From contig NZ_AP024887.1 in NCBI RefSeq assembly GCF_024346995.1, positions 868,001-932,000 of the forward strand: a DNA stretch of 64,000 bases. The letters run 5' to 3'. Origin of the DNA: Vibrio palustris. Its GTDB lineage: Bacteria; Pseudomonadota; Gammaproteobacteria; Enterobacterales; Vibrionaceae. Positions 55,080 through 62,448 of this stretch are shown here, piece by piece (positions within the stretch are counted from its first letter, which is position 1; each line of letters starts with the position of its first letter). The notes beneath the pieces were generated by a model. That model searched no databases and was not told where the DNA came from. It was given only the letters and a program-made list of their open reading frames with translations. Made by a program: the position numbers and the translations under genes.

Positions 55080-55245
55080 AGCCGTGATGCCCGTTAGATG
55101 CAGTGTGGCATATATCATGCTAGTTAAGTCATCGTTGTTAAGACGTTTAATCCCGCGACGATTGACTGAATAAAGACGCACACGTTGCTTGCATATTGAT
55201 ATTGCTCAGTACCGTTATGCCACACTCATCACCAAGGACACTTTC

Positions 55246-55575
55246 ATGAAAAAGACACTCGCCTTTTTACCTTTATTGTTATGTGCCAGCGCCGCACAGG
55301 CCTCTGGCATGGATAGCGAAACCATGTCTAAGCTGTTATCCCAGCTCCCTTCTAAACAATTGAATCAGTTGTGCTCCTCTAGTAGTGATGATCAGGTGAG
55401 TCAGCTCTGTGCTAAACAAGTCTCAACGTTACGTGATCGCTTGCTTGAACAGCCACAACTGAATGTCGAAACAATGCAAAGCCAAGCGACAGAGATGTTT
55501 AATGGACGTATATTGCCGCTTATTAATAAGCTGCAAGGTGGGGCATCTGGCAGCAAGCTGCCGCCGTCAGAATAA
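55246..55575 (+). CDS. Small exported protein
   Basis: 109 residues. The signal peptide MKKTLAFLPLLLCASAAQA has an AxA site. The mature part is helical and glutamine-rich, with SKQLNQLCSSSSDDQVSQLC, i.e. two cysteines that could form a disulfide. It ends GGASGSKLPPSE. ATG 55246 has AAGGA upstream; the frame is open to 55189. The function is unknown. It is not a GlyGly-CTERM protein despite the nearby rhombosortase. Confidence 0.75.
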   Translation: MKKTLAFLPLLLCASAAQASGMDSETMSKLLSQLPSKQLNQLCSSSSDDQVSQLCAKQVSTLRDRLLEQPQLNVETMQSQATEMFNGRILPLINKLQGGASGSKLPPSE

Positions 55576-55618
55576 TAAATTAAGGTTGATGGCAGATCAT
55601 ACCGCGCTGAGGTAAAGG

Positions 55619-56179
55619 CTAAGTTTTCTCATGTATATGATGAAGCGCGCGCCAATGTGACCATCCCGCGGCACTAAACCCCGTGACCATGCCAGCTAAA
55701 TGGGCTTGAATAGCAACTTTAGCGCCAATGAGTACGGCTGTTTCATGAGCAGGCCCCATGGTTTGTTCCCATAACACCTTGGCGACAACTGCGGCGCATA
55801 ATAACCCACTAGAACGACGCCCGTTGAGCGTTTCTTGTAGTGCCCAAAAGGCAAACAAACCGTGTAATACTCCTGACAGCCCGACATAATGGGACAGAGA
55901 AGAAGCAAAAATTGCCAAGCCGACAGTGACACTGTTCAATGCTAATAACCAAGCTAATTGTCGCGATTGCGGCTTAAATATCCAGCTAATGAGCCAAAGT
56001 GCAGCGATATTCATACCCAAATGATAAAAGTTGGTATGGGTAAAGTTTCCTGTTATTATGCGCCACCATTCGCCGTGGATAATATCGGTGTAGTCCCACG
56101 CAGCCCAAGACGCTGCTGGCTCAAATTGCAATCCGACACACACGCCAGTAATAATCAATAATGCTAGATAAAGGTTCAC
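55619..56179 (-). CDS. rrtA: Rhombosortase (rhomboid-family, GlyGly-CTERM processing)
   Basis: Rhomboid-type intramembrane serine protease that in Vibrio trims GlyGly-CTERM proteins. It has 186 residues with about six hydrophobic segments. The catalytic Ser is in GLSGVLHGL and the catalytic His in QAHLAGMVTG. GTG 56179 gives MNLYLALLIITG; the frame is open to 56383 but overlaps tapT there. Only 3 bp separate it from the divergent tapT start. No GlyGly-CTERM substrate is in the window. Confidence 0.88.
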   Translation of the reverse strand: MNLYLALLIITGVCVGLQFEPAASWAAWDYTDIIHGEWWRIITGNFTHTNFYHLGMNIAALWLISWIFKPQSRQLAWLLALNSVTVGLAIFASSLSHYVGLSGVLHGLFAFWALQETLNGRRSSGLLCAAVVAKVLWEQTMGPAHETAVLIGAKVAIQAHLAGMVTGFSAAGWSHWRALHHIHEKT

Positions 56180-56182
56180 GTT

Positions 56183-56788
56183 ATGTCCCGCTATTGTTCT
56201 CAATGTGGTAAAGCACACAAAGTCTGTATTTGTGACGCGATAATACCACTGAATACGGACATCGAGCTTATCATTCTTCAACACCCGACTGAAGCTTCTC
56301 GGCCGATGGGCACGGCGCGTATTCTTTCTTTGTGTATGCCAGAAACAACGCGATGCTTTGTGGGGGAAGATTTTCGTGAACACGCAGAGCTCAATACCTT
56401 ATTGAGTGAACCTAACGTCAGCCATTATGTTTTATACCCTAGCGATGCCTCGATAGAAGTCACACAGATTGCTCAGCGCCCCACACAAACAATACGCATT
56501 ATTTTATTAGATGGCACATGGAAAAAAGCCTTCAAAATGTGGCAGATTAATACGCAATTACATCACTTTGCCAGCCTACACCTACCCAAAGACCTCGCCG
56601 GTAATTACCGCATTCGTAAAGCCCCAGACAGTAATGCCTTATCAACGGTAGAAGCCGGCTTTCATGTATTACGGGTATTACGCCCGCAGCAGAACTTCAC
56701 CCCATTGCTCACCGCGTTTGATCATATGATTGATGCGCAAATTCAGCATATGCCGCCAGGCACCTTTGAACGTAATTATCGCCAATAA
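56183..56788 (+). CDS. tapT: tRNA-uridine aminocarboxypropyltransferase (DTW family, TapT/YfiP)
   Basis: Transfers the 3-amino-3-carboxypropyl group of SAM to U47 of tRNAs (acp3U). It has 201 residues. The N-terminal zinc module has CSQCGKAHKVCIC. The signature LLDGTWKKAFKM has DGTW where the family is named DTW, and RIRKAPDSNALSTVEA follows. Its last 13 bases overlap the integrase remnant on the other strand, marking the border of the accessory region. Confidence 0.9.
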   Translation: MSRYCSQCGKAHKVCICDAIIPLNTDIELIILQHPTEASRPMGTARILSLCMPETTRCFVGEDFREHAELNTLLSEPNVSHYVLYPSDASIEVTQIAQRPTQTIRIILLDGTWKKAFKMWQINTQLHHFASLHLPKDLAGNYRIRKAPDSNALSTVEAGFHVLRVLRPQQNFTPLLTAFDHMIDAQIQHMPPGTFERNYRQ

Positions 56789-57042
56789 ATACAAGGCCGC
56801 ACTGCATCAAAGGTTGCAGTAGATATACGGTTTGCTGAGGTTGCGTTGCTCAAGCAAAATGAGGACGTGGCAATGCAGCCTTTGCGCTCACGCGAATACG
56901 ATGAATGTCTTGCTATATGCTTTAGGTTATTGCACCTGATGAAATAACGAATCCAATACAAGTAGGTTTTTTCCGTTTTCATGCTGTACCCCCGTACACG
57001 CAACTCGCTTCTGAGGTGACTGATAAATGGACTGGAAGACAT
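56776..57042 (-). pseudogene. Integron integrase N-terminal remnant
   Basis: 88 codons. The first 40 (MSSSPFISHLRSELRVRGYS and on through EKTYLYWIRYFIRCNN) fit the SAM-like N-terminal domain of IntI tyrosine recombinases. After about residue 42 the match breaks up: the expected FLSxLAxxRxV and ALNALVFLY stretches appear only as fragments in other frames. Nothing remains of the catalytic domain, and the frame stops against tapT. It points away from the cassettes, the normal intI orientation. A related phage integrase cannot be excluded. Confidence 0.75.
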
Positions 57043-57250
57043 CGACCACTCCTTGTGGATACATCATCTCTTTTCTGTATAAATAGACAGTTTATTTTGA
57101 TGTTTGCCAGTTGCATGCCTGTTTTTATGACTCGAATAGTGTTTTTTTGCTTGGTTTGTCATAGTCGTGTCAGTAAAAGTGTATTAATATCAATCATTAA
57201 CCAATTTATCAGCCAGAATAACGCGCATGCGCACTATTAAAATGTTAGGT
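57043..57250 (+). other. Candidate attI / first cassette junction
   Basis: Non-coding region between the integrase remnant and the first cassette. It ends with GTTAGGT at 57244-57250, which fits the GTTRRRY integrase core. An AATAACGCGC box precedes it at about 57217. A Pc-type promoter for the array would be expected here; I could not pick one with confidence. A 74-codon frame here is not accepted. Confidence 0.45.
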
Positions 57251-57341
57251 TTGTATTTGTAGGACAAAAATAAAACGTGACACAATTGTTTTTGTATCTT
57301 ATTATTGTAGTGCATTTTTAATTTGTACTACGGAGTGAGTT

Positions 57342-57968
57342 ATGAAAAACAATAAAGATTCATCTATTCGTGTCAGAATAGATCGTGGTGTTGAAGCAAA
57401 GTTAAAGCAACTATGTGAGTGGGATAACACAACACCTAGCGCTGTTTTAAGAAAGCTAGTTGATGTGTATGTTGCTCGCCATTCTCTGAGTGACCTTATC
57501 TTAGACGTATCGTTTGAGATTACGAAGTTACCCGAAAGTAATCCTCATTCATGGTATGTGTTTAAAATTGAAGCGGAGTTAAAAGGCGAATTAGAAGGGG
57601 AAAGTTTAGAGTCAATCGAGCTTCCTTTCTTATTGCCGGAATTCTTTGAAGGTGAGCGTGAACCGTTCAGAGTTGATTCCGCCTATTACCATCGTATGTC
57701 TTTCCCTAATTGCACTGGGAAGCGCGATCGTTTCCTAGGCGCGAAGTTAGTAAATCGCAAATGGAAAGGCGCAATTTATGTTTATCGCGACGAACTACTA
57801 AAAACACCAGATGTATATGAAACCCAAGTTAAGGACGCCCTCAAAGATAACATCATCCTAGGTGTTAGTCAGTATGTTAAGCTCAAAATGAGTGCAGCAC
57901 TGGAATCAGATATAGTTGATGAAGTATTCAATCTGACTCATGGTAATGAGCGTGATGAACAAACCTAA
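57342..57968 (+). CDS. Cassette gene 1: ribbon-helix-helix N-terminus, unknown C-terminus
   Basis: 208 residues. Residues 8-47 read as a ribbon-helix-helix: strand SIRVRID, helix GVEAKLKQLCEWDN, turn, helix PSAVLRKLVDVYVARH. This is typical of antitoxin-like DNA-binding proteins. Residues 50-208 are acidic, strand-rich and unrecognised. No toxin partner follows. The TAA stop is the beginning of TAACA, the opening box of an attC now broken by the IS110 element. The TATGAAAAAC start follows GGAGTGAGTT. Confidence 0.7.
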   Translation: MKNNKDSSIRVRIDRGVEAKLKQLCEWDNTTPSAVLRKLVDVYVARHSLSDLILDVSFEITKLPESNPHSWYVFKIEAELKGELEGESLESIELPFLLPEFFEGEREPFRVDSAYYHRMSFPNCTGKRDRFLGAKLVNRKWKGAIYVYRDELLKTPDVYETQVKDALKDNIILGVSQYVKLKMSAALESDIVDEVFNLTHGNERDEQT

Positions 57969-58037
57969 CAAGATAATTGGACTCCCGCTCTAATTACAGA
58001 CTAACCTTTGAGTGAGTCAACGTACTGGGAGAATCAG

Positions 58038-59060
58038 ATGAATACTACGATTGTTGGTGTCGACTTAGCGACTAAAGCGATTCAAGTGTGCGTTTATGCA
58101 CGCTCCAAGGTGCAGTCTAATAAAGAATTGACACCTCAGCAGTTTAGTGAGTTTTTACGTCAACAATCCCCATCTATCGTAGTTTTCGAATCGTGTAGTG
58201 GTTCTAATTATTGGTCGCAGGTTAGTCGCTCTCTAGGGCATGAAGCGAAACTGATTTCAACAAGGTTGGTTATGGCGATTCGTCAGAACCAAAAGACGGA
58301 TAGAAATGATGCGTTAGCGATAGTTCAAGCAGCGTTATTACCTGATATTCATTTTGTATCCAGTAAGACGCCACAACAACAGCAGGCACAAGCCATACTC
58401 CGGTTACGTGAGCAATGCATCAAACAAAAGACGGCATTGAGGAATCAACTGGCAGGCCTTTTACGTGAGTTTAATTTTCAAGTGGGTCGAGGAGAAAGCA
58501 AGCTTATATCGACGATCGAATTGATTCTCGAAGACGCTGAAAATGGCTTGAGTGTCTCATTCAGAGCCATGTTGAATAAATCCTTATCGCTGTATCAGCA
58601 AATCTGTGTCACGTTAGAGAGTTACAATACAGCGCTTGAAGAGTGGGTTATCAATACACCAGATTGTCGAAAATTGATGAAGATAGAAGGCATAGGTTTG
58701 CTCAATGCTATTTATCTTTATATTGTGATTGCTGACCAAGAATTAGGGGAGTTTAAGCAAGGGCGAGATGTATCAGCCTGTATTGGATTAATCCCTGTTC
58801 AACACAGCTCTGGTGGTAAAGTAAAATTAGGAACAATAGGTAAACGTAAAAATACAAGTTTACGAAGTTTACTGATTACAGGTTCCATGTCTGTCATTCA
58901 ACAAGTTGAAAAAAGAGAAGCTAAAAGCAAGAAAGAAAGCTGGTTGAAAGCATTAATTGAACGGCGTGGAAAGAAATGTGCTGCAGTGGCATTAGCCAAT
59001 AAAAATGTTAGAACAGCTTTTGCGATGTTAAAAAATGGAACGGATTATCAACTCAATTAA
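58038..59060 (+). CDS. IS110-family (IS1111) DEDD transposase
   Basis: 340 residues. The RuvC-like DEDD residues are Asp9 (VGVDLATK), Glu51 (VFESCSG), Asp88 and Asp91 (KTDRNDALA). The C-terminal Tnp domain has the catalytic-serine motif PVQHSSGGK and TIGKRKNTSLRSLL. ATG 58038 is chosen for GGGAG 4 nt upstream. It is intact, so the element could be active. Confidence 0.93.
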   Translation: MNTTIVGVDLATKAIQVCVYARSKVQSNKELTPQQFSEFLRQQSPSIVVFESCSGSNYWSQVSRSLGHEAKLISTRLVMAIRQNQKTDRNDALAIVQAALLPDIHFVSSKTPQQQQAQAILRLREQCIKQKTALRNQLAGLLREFNFQVGRGESKLISTIELILEDAENGLSVSFRAMLNKSLSLYQQICVTLESYNTALEEWVINTPDCRKLMKIEGIGLLNAIYLYIVIADQELGEFKQGRDVSACIGLIPVQHSSGGKVKLGTIGKRKNTSLRSLLITGSMSVIQQVEKREAKSKKESWLKALIERRGKKCAAVALANKNVRTAFAMLKNGTDYQLN

Positions 59061-59243
59061 TTTTCGATACGAACGCGAAATGAATATTAAATTAGGTGAT
59101 GCAGAATACTCGTTTGAGAAGTAAATCTCGCTAACAAGCGTTGCACCCTAATCAGCGAAATTGTCATAGAGTCGAGGTAGCACCTCATCAGAACTCGCAC
59201 ATAAGCAAGCAAATATCATTAAGCAAAAAATGTATTGAAAATA
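59061..59243 (+). ncRNA. Candidate bridge-RNA region of the IS1111 element
   Basis: 183 bp of non-coding DNA between the transposase stop and the right inverted repeat. IS110-family elements encode a bridge RNA that pairs with target and donor; in the IS1111 branch it lies on this 3' side. GAGGTAGCACCTC at 59175-59187 can form a small hairpin. The RNA is inferred from position. Confidence 0.5.
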
Positions 59244-59255
59244 GGGAGTCCACAT

Positions 59256-59334
59256 AAACGAGTATGGCGTCAATCGTTAATTTTTCGCCATATTGTCATT
59301 CCACATAGTACCGTCTCTTAGCATTGAATTTAAG
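59256..59334 (+). other. Right half of the disrupted attC, with mutated core
   Basis: Follows the IS right end. It contains the inverted repeat TATGGCG...CGCCATA (about 59265-59295) and ends CTCTTAGCATTGAAT. This resembles the CTTAGCGTTATAT end of the next attC but has ATT in place of the GTT core. With CCTAACA left of the IS it would rebuild a TAACAAACG-type attC. The assignment is tentative. Confidence 0.4.
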
Positions 59335-59664
59335 ATGACAACCATCTTTCTAACGCAGGCGATGATTGTCATTGATATTAGATCTGAATTAACAAAGGGC
59401 CTTCAGGCTTTGCCAAGTGATTCCAAATTAGCAAAGTCATTAAAGCGAATGAGAAAAGCCTGCCAAGAGTTTAGTGACAAGCTTGGGCACCCGAAATTTT
59501 CAAAATTCGATGCCCCGGTTCAAACATCGATGCTTGAGCGGGAGCTTTTCAAGTTAAGAGAAAAGTGTGGTGTCTCTGTAGCAGATATTGCTGTTGCATA
59601 TGGTCTTGATGTTGATGATGGCCTAGCAAGCATCATACCTTTCAATAATGCAGAAAACACATAA
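59335..59664 (+). CDS. Cassette gene 2: unknown protein
   Basis: 109 residues from ATG 59335; the next ATG at 59362 would give 100. It is basic and helical in the middle (SKLAKSLKRMRKACQEFSDKLGH), with LFKLREKCGVSVADIAVAYGL towards the end, the latter looking like a helix-turn-helix-like unit. No family is recognised. The stop TAA sits inside the ATAACAA box of the following attC, the usual cassette design. Confidence 0.65.
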   Translation: MTTIFLTQAMIVIDIRSELTKGLQALPSDSKLAKSLKRMRKACQEFSDKLGHPKFSKFDAPVQTSMLERELFKLREKCGVSVADIAVAYGLDVDDGLASIIPFNNAENT

Positions 59665-59756
59665 CAAGGCGCTCAAAACGGACTGCGTAAACCTGTCATC
59701 TTTTTTGTTCCAAAAAAGCCGCCAGCTTTACTGCGCTGTTTAGCTTAGCGTTATAT
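59661..59756 (+). other. attC site
   Basis: 96 bp from ATAACAA (59661) to GTTATAT (59750-59756). The ends are imperfect complements: ATAAC-aaGGCGCT against AGCttA-GCGTTAT. Inner arms GGACTGCGTAAA and TTTACTGCGC pair as well. This extended imperfect palindrome is what integron integrases recognise as a folded bottom strand. Confidence 0.85.
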
Positions 59757-59786
59757 CTTTAAATATTTACACAAGGAGAAAAGTAA

Positions 59787-60056
59787 ATGAGTAAAAGTAT
59801 TGTATGTAACGAATGCGGTGAAGAATATTCCGATGACGAATTTGACTCTTGCCCAAATTGTTCTGAAGAAGAACAGATAACTTGTGATGAATGTGGAACG
59901 GAGTATTCATCTGAAGAAGATGGATGTCCTCATTGCGCTGAGTGGAAAGTTCCAGAAGGAACTGAATGTGAGTTTTGTGAAAAAACCGCTACGAATTACG
60001 TTCAAGATCACCCTGTGTGTGACGACCATTATGAAGATAGTTATCCAATTGATTAA
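59787..60056 (+). CDS. Cassette gene 3: triple zinc-ribbon protein
   Basis: 89 acidic residues holding three zinc-binding units: Cys7/10 with Cys22/25 (CNECG...CPNC), Cys33/36 with Cys47/50 (CDECG...CPHC), and Cys61/64 with Cys78/His81 (CEFC...CDDH). The repeats CNECGEEYS and CDECGTEYS look like an internal duplication. Zinc ribbons of this size usually bind nucleic acid or protein; the partner is unknown. AAGGAGAA lies before the ATG. It is the only gene between two attC sites. Confidence 0.85.
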   Translation: MSKSIVCNECGEEYSDDEFDSCPNCSEEEQITCDECGTEYSSEEDGCPHCAEWKVPEGTECEFCEKTATNYVQDHPVCDDHYEDSYPID

Positions 60057-60068
60057 TAAGAACAATAT

Positions 60069-60168
60069 ATAACAAGCGCTTAAACTCCGACAATGTAAAG
60101 TTGTCATGGTTTTGGCAAACAACGCAAAAAGCCATGCCAACACATTGCGTGTTAGGCGGGCGTTATAT
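60069..60168 (+). other. attC site
   Basis: 100 bp from ATAACAAGCGC (60069) to GTTATAT (60162-60168), the end reading GGCGGGCGTTATAT. CCGACAATGT pairs with ACACATTGCGTG-side bases, and TGGCATGGCT-type central bases form a second hairpin. It is typical of Vibrio cassettes. Confidence 0.88.
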
Positions 60169-60185
60169 TCACAAGGAGTTTTGAG

Positions 60186-60744
60186 TTGGCAATAGATGTT
60201 GCTTTTAGCATTGAGGCAAATGATTATTTAGATCCTGATAGAGCATATGATCTTTACTGGTCTGGCGTCATCACAGATAAGAAGAAATTTCTTTGCCCGG
60301 GAACAGATTGTACAGCACAAGTAACCTGTGCAAACTTAGATGAAGACCTTCAAGATATGAAGGTCGCCCCGCACTATCGAATCTACGGAGAGCACTCTAA
60401 AGACTGTGAAGTTTTTAATAATAAGCCTCTCAACCTTCAATACGAAGATGGCACATCTGTAAAGGAAGAAAAACGAACTGTAGATGAATCTATTGTAGAT
60501 CTCTTCCTTCTAGAGCGACCAGACTCTTACTATGATGAAGCTAGAACTGACCGGGGAGCTAATAATCAAGTTTTTAAAAAGCCCGAGTTTGTCCGAAGAT
60601 CAAAAGACACAAGACTGAGAGAAGCAGGAAGTATCGGAAATATATACTCCGTTCGGTCTGTTGTTGGCAGGTATATCAGATATAGAAATGATGGCTCCAT
60701 TGATCAGCGTAGAGTAAACATACTTGGCAAAGACATATACTACC
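60186..60744 (+). pseudogene. Cassette gene 4, 5' part (split by IS3)
   Basis: 186 codons up to the IS3 element, then a premature stop at 60747. It has Cys37-x4-Cys42, His63, His70 and Cys74 (FLCPGTDC...PHYRIYGEHSKDC), a zinc-finger arrangement reminiscent of the N-terminal module of CoiA-like proteins. The rest is charged and unrecognised. Joined with 62000-62394, after removal of the IS and one ACC copy, it gives a continuous 317-residue protein, so the original gene was disrupted by insertion. AAGGAG precedes the TTG at 60186. Confidence 0.85.
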
Positions 60745-60773
60745 TGTAATGGTCCACTAATACTGGAGAGTTC

Positions 60774-61634
60774 TTAAGCCGCTTTTTTCATCTTTGCATA
60801 ATGTTCGTGTGGAGTCATATAGTTGAGTCCGCTGTGCTTTCGCTTGTAATTGTAAAAATTAAGATAACTTTGTACTGCTGATATGACCGACTGATGATTG
60901 ATAAAATTCAGTACGTTCAAGTGCTCCGACTTAAGTGTCCTAAAAAATCGCTCCATTACAGAGTTATCCCAACAATTCCCTCTTCTGCTCATACTTTGTT
61001 TTATATTTAAAGCACTTAAACGATTTCTAAAAGCATGAGAACTAAAATGGCAACCCTGATCTGAATGCACCATCAACTCACCTGTCATCGGTTTCTTATT
61101 TATGATTGCTTGATTGAGTGCAGCAAGCGTTAACTTTGTATCAGGCGAGCGTGATAACGCATATCCCACAACTTCTTTCGTGGCTAAATCCATAACACAT
61201 GCGAGATAACTCCAACCTTGATGAGAACGAATATACGTCACATCTGTCACCCAATGAGTATTGTATGTCTCAGGATTAAAGTGCCGGTTAAGTAAGTTCG
61301 GTGCATATCGCTTTTCATCACCAAAATCAGGATAGTAATGCTTCCTTTTTGGGTAACGGACATAAATATTGAGTTTATTCATTAATTTAGCAACTCTATA
61401 CAAACTTACATAAGTGCCTTGCTCTTTAAGTTCTTCTCTAATGCGCCGCTTGCCATAGGTGTGATTCGACTCACTTGCAATCACACGGATTTGATGACGT
61501 AATCGCGCGTCACTCTGTTTATCGCTTCTTTGGTAGTAAAAACTACTCAATGGCACTTCAAGAGCGTGACATATTTCGGAGACAGTGTAACGAGAGTGCG
61601 CTTTCTTCATTTGCCTTACGGCTTCTTGCTTCAA
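60774..61634 (-). CDS. IS3-family transposase OrfB (DDE integrase domain)
   Basis: 286 codons from TTG 61634. The HTH_21-type start KRRIREELKEQG is followed by the integrase core with DDE residues in WVTDVTYI, VHSDQGCHF and SVMERFFRTLKSE. It is normally made as an OrfAB fusion by -1 frameshifting, so its own start may not be used. The C-terminal KRKHSGLNYMTPHEHY is typical. Confidence 0.94.
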   Translation of the reverse strand: MKQEAVRQMKKAHSRYTVSEICHALEVPLSSFYYQRSDKQSDARLRHQIRVIASESNHTYGKRRIREELKEQGTYVSLYRVAKLMNKLNIYVRYPKRKHYYPDFGDEKRYAPNLLNRHFNPETYNTHWVTDVTYIRSHQGWSYLACVMDLATKEVVGYALSRSPDTKLTLAALNQAIINKKPMTGELMVHSDQGCHFSSHAFRNRLSALNIKQSMSRRGNCWDNSVMERFFRTLKSEHLNVLNFINHQSVISAVQSYLNFYNYKRKHSGLNYMTPHEHYAKMKKAA

Positions 61635-61933
61635 TTGTCTCGCATGAACAAAGCGCTGGCTTTTTTTAATATGTCGATGTCTCGATTTGCTCTAGCTAGC
61701 TGTTTTTCAAGCTCTTGTATTCGTTGTTGCTCAGGAGTTAAGGCTTTTTGATTTTGCGGTGTAATACCTTGCTTTTCAGCTTTGTATTGCCGCTTCCAGC
61801 GGACAACAGCCGAAGAGCATGCCCCAGATATTTCTTGAATCTGTTGATTAGAGTAGCCATCTTCAACCATCATTTTTGCGTATTCTAGTTTTTGCTGATC
61901 GGAGATAATAATTCTTTCTTTTCGTTGCATCAT
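61631..61933 (-). CDS. IS3-family OrfA (helix-turn-helix)
   Basis: 100 residues with a TnpA HTH (YAKMMVEDGYSNQQIQEISG...VVRWKRQY) and a leucine-zipper-like coil (QRIQELEKQLARANRDIDILKKA). The slippery run A7 (61661-61667, in TTA AAA AAA G) would shift translation to read on into orfB. It overlaps orfB by 4 bp. Confidence 0.93.
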   Translation of the reverse strand: MMQRKERIIISDQQKLEYAKMMVEDGYSNQQIQEISGACSSAVVRWKRQYKAEKQGITPQNQKALTPEQQRIQELEKQLARANRDIDILKKASALFMRDN

Positions 61934-61999
61934 AAACCTCAGTTAATCATTTGATTATAAGGCTTAATTGCTTTCCAAGATAATCGTACCATTACAACC

Positions 62000-62394
62000 G
62001 AAGTATATTTAAATGCATATGGGAGCAAGACTTGAATGAGCTCCCAAACTATCCAGTAATTTACTACGGCTGGGCTTATATAAATAGGCTTTACTCGGAT
62101 GCGGGGTTTCAGATTAAATTCAAGAAGAAATTCAAGAAAGGCGATGATGAATATACGAGCACAATAATGGTTGCTGACCGCTTGGTCGAAAGCTATAAAA
62201 TAAAAAAGTTAGTTGCAACAAGGATCGAAAAAATAAATGCACAAGATAAGCCAACAGCATTTGTATTTGTTTATGGTTCTCCAAGTGAGAACACATCAAA
62301 AGCAGATAAAAAATATGCCAACTTCTCCATAACAAACCTAGACATGATAGACATTAATTATGATTGTCCGTTGCCAAAAGAATATAACAAGTAA
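62000..62394 (+). pseudogene. Cassette gene 4, 3' part (split by IS3)
   Basis: 131 codons continuing the frame of 60186-60744. The segment has a strand-rich pattern: PVIYYGWAYINRLYSDAG, FQIKFKKKFKKGDDEY, RIEKINAQDKPTAFVFVYG. The final codons TAT AAC AAG TAA overlap the opening box of the following attC-like site, as expected of an intact cassette end. An internal ATG at 62035 could still start a 120-residue fragment. Confidence 0.82.
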
Positions 62395-62435
62395 AGCCAG
62401 CCGACGTATAAATGCGCGGCTGCTTTAGGCGTAGC
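62384..62435 (+). other. Short attC-like site with altered core
   Basis: 52 bp from ATAACAAG (62384). The stem AAAGC-AGCCG/CGGCTGCTTT (one bulge) encloses an ACGTATAAATGCG loop. It ends GGCGTAGC (62428-62435), where GGCGTTAGC is expected, so one T of the integrase core is missing. It is much shorter than the other sites here. Confidence 0.5.
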
Positions 62436-62448
62436 ATGCAGGAATAAT

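Larger units (their letters stand above)
57971..59255 (+). mobile_element. IS110-family element, IS1111 type, inserted in attC
   Basis: About 1285 bp. Subterminal inverted repeats TGGACTCCC (57978-57986) and GGGAGTCCA (59244-59252) bracket one transposase gene. Placing the ends 7 bp and 3 bp outside these repeats follows the IS1111 rule. The left junction lies right after CCTAACA, the opening box of cassette 1's attC. Members of the IS1111-attC group are known to target attC sites. No target duplication is expected or seen. The exact ends are inferred. Confidence 0.75.
60745..61996 (-). mobile_element. IS3-family insertion sequence
   Basis: 1252 bp. Terminal inverted repeats start TGTAATGGT at both ends and continue with partial identity for about 26 bp (CCACTAATACTGGAGAG against ACGATTATCTTGGAAAG). 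The flanking 3-bp duplication is ACC (60742-60744 and 61997-61999). It carries orfA and orfB with a slippery A7, so it looks intact. Confidence 0.93.

Noticed and set aside
57016..57240. 74-codon plus-strand frame between the integrase remnant and cassette 1
   Set aside because: It overlaps the integrase remnant and candidate attI, is rich in Cys and Ser without a pattern, and has no SD.
59907..60143. Minus-strand 78-codon frame and a second plus-strand frame across the zinc-ribbon gene
   Set aside because: The CxxC pattern of the main frame is clear; the others are shadows and one runs through the attC.
61475..61751. Plus-strand frames across the IS3 element
   Set aside because: They lie opposite the orfA/orfB genes, whose DDE and HTH motifs establish the coding strand.
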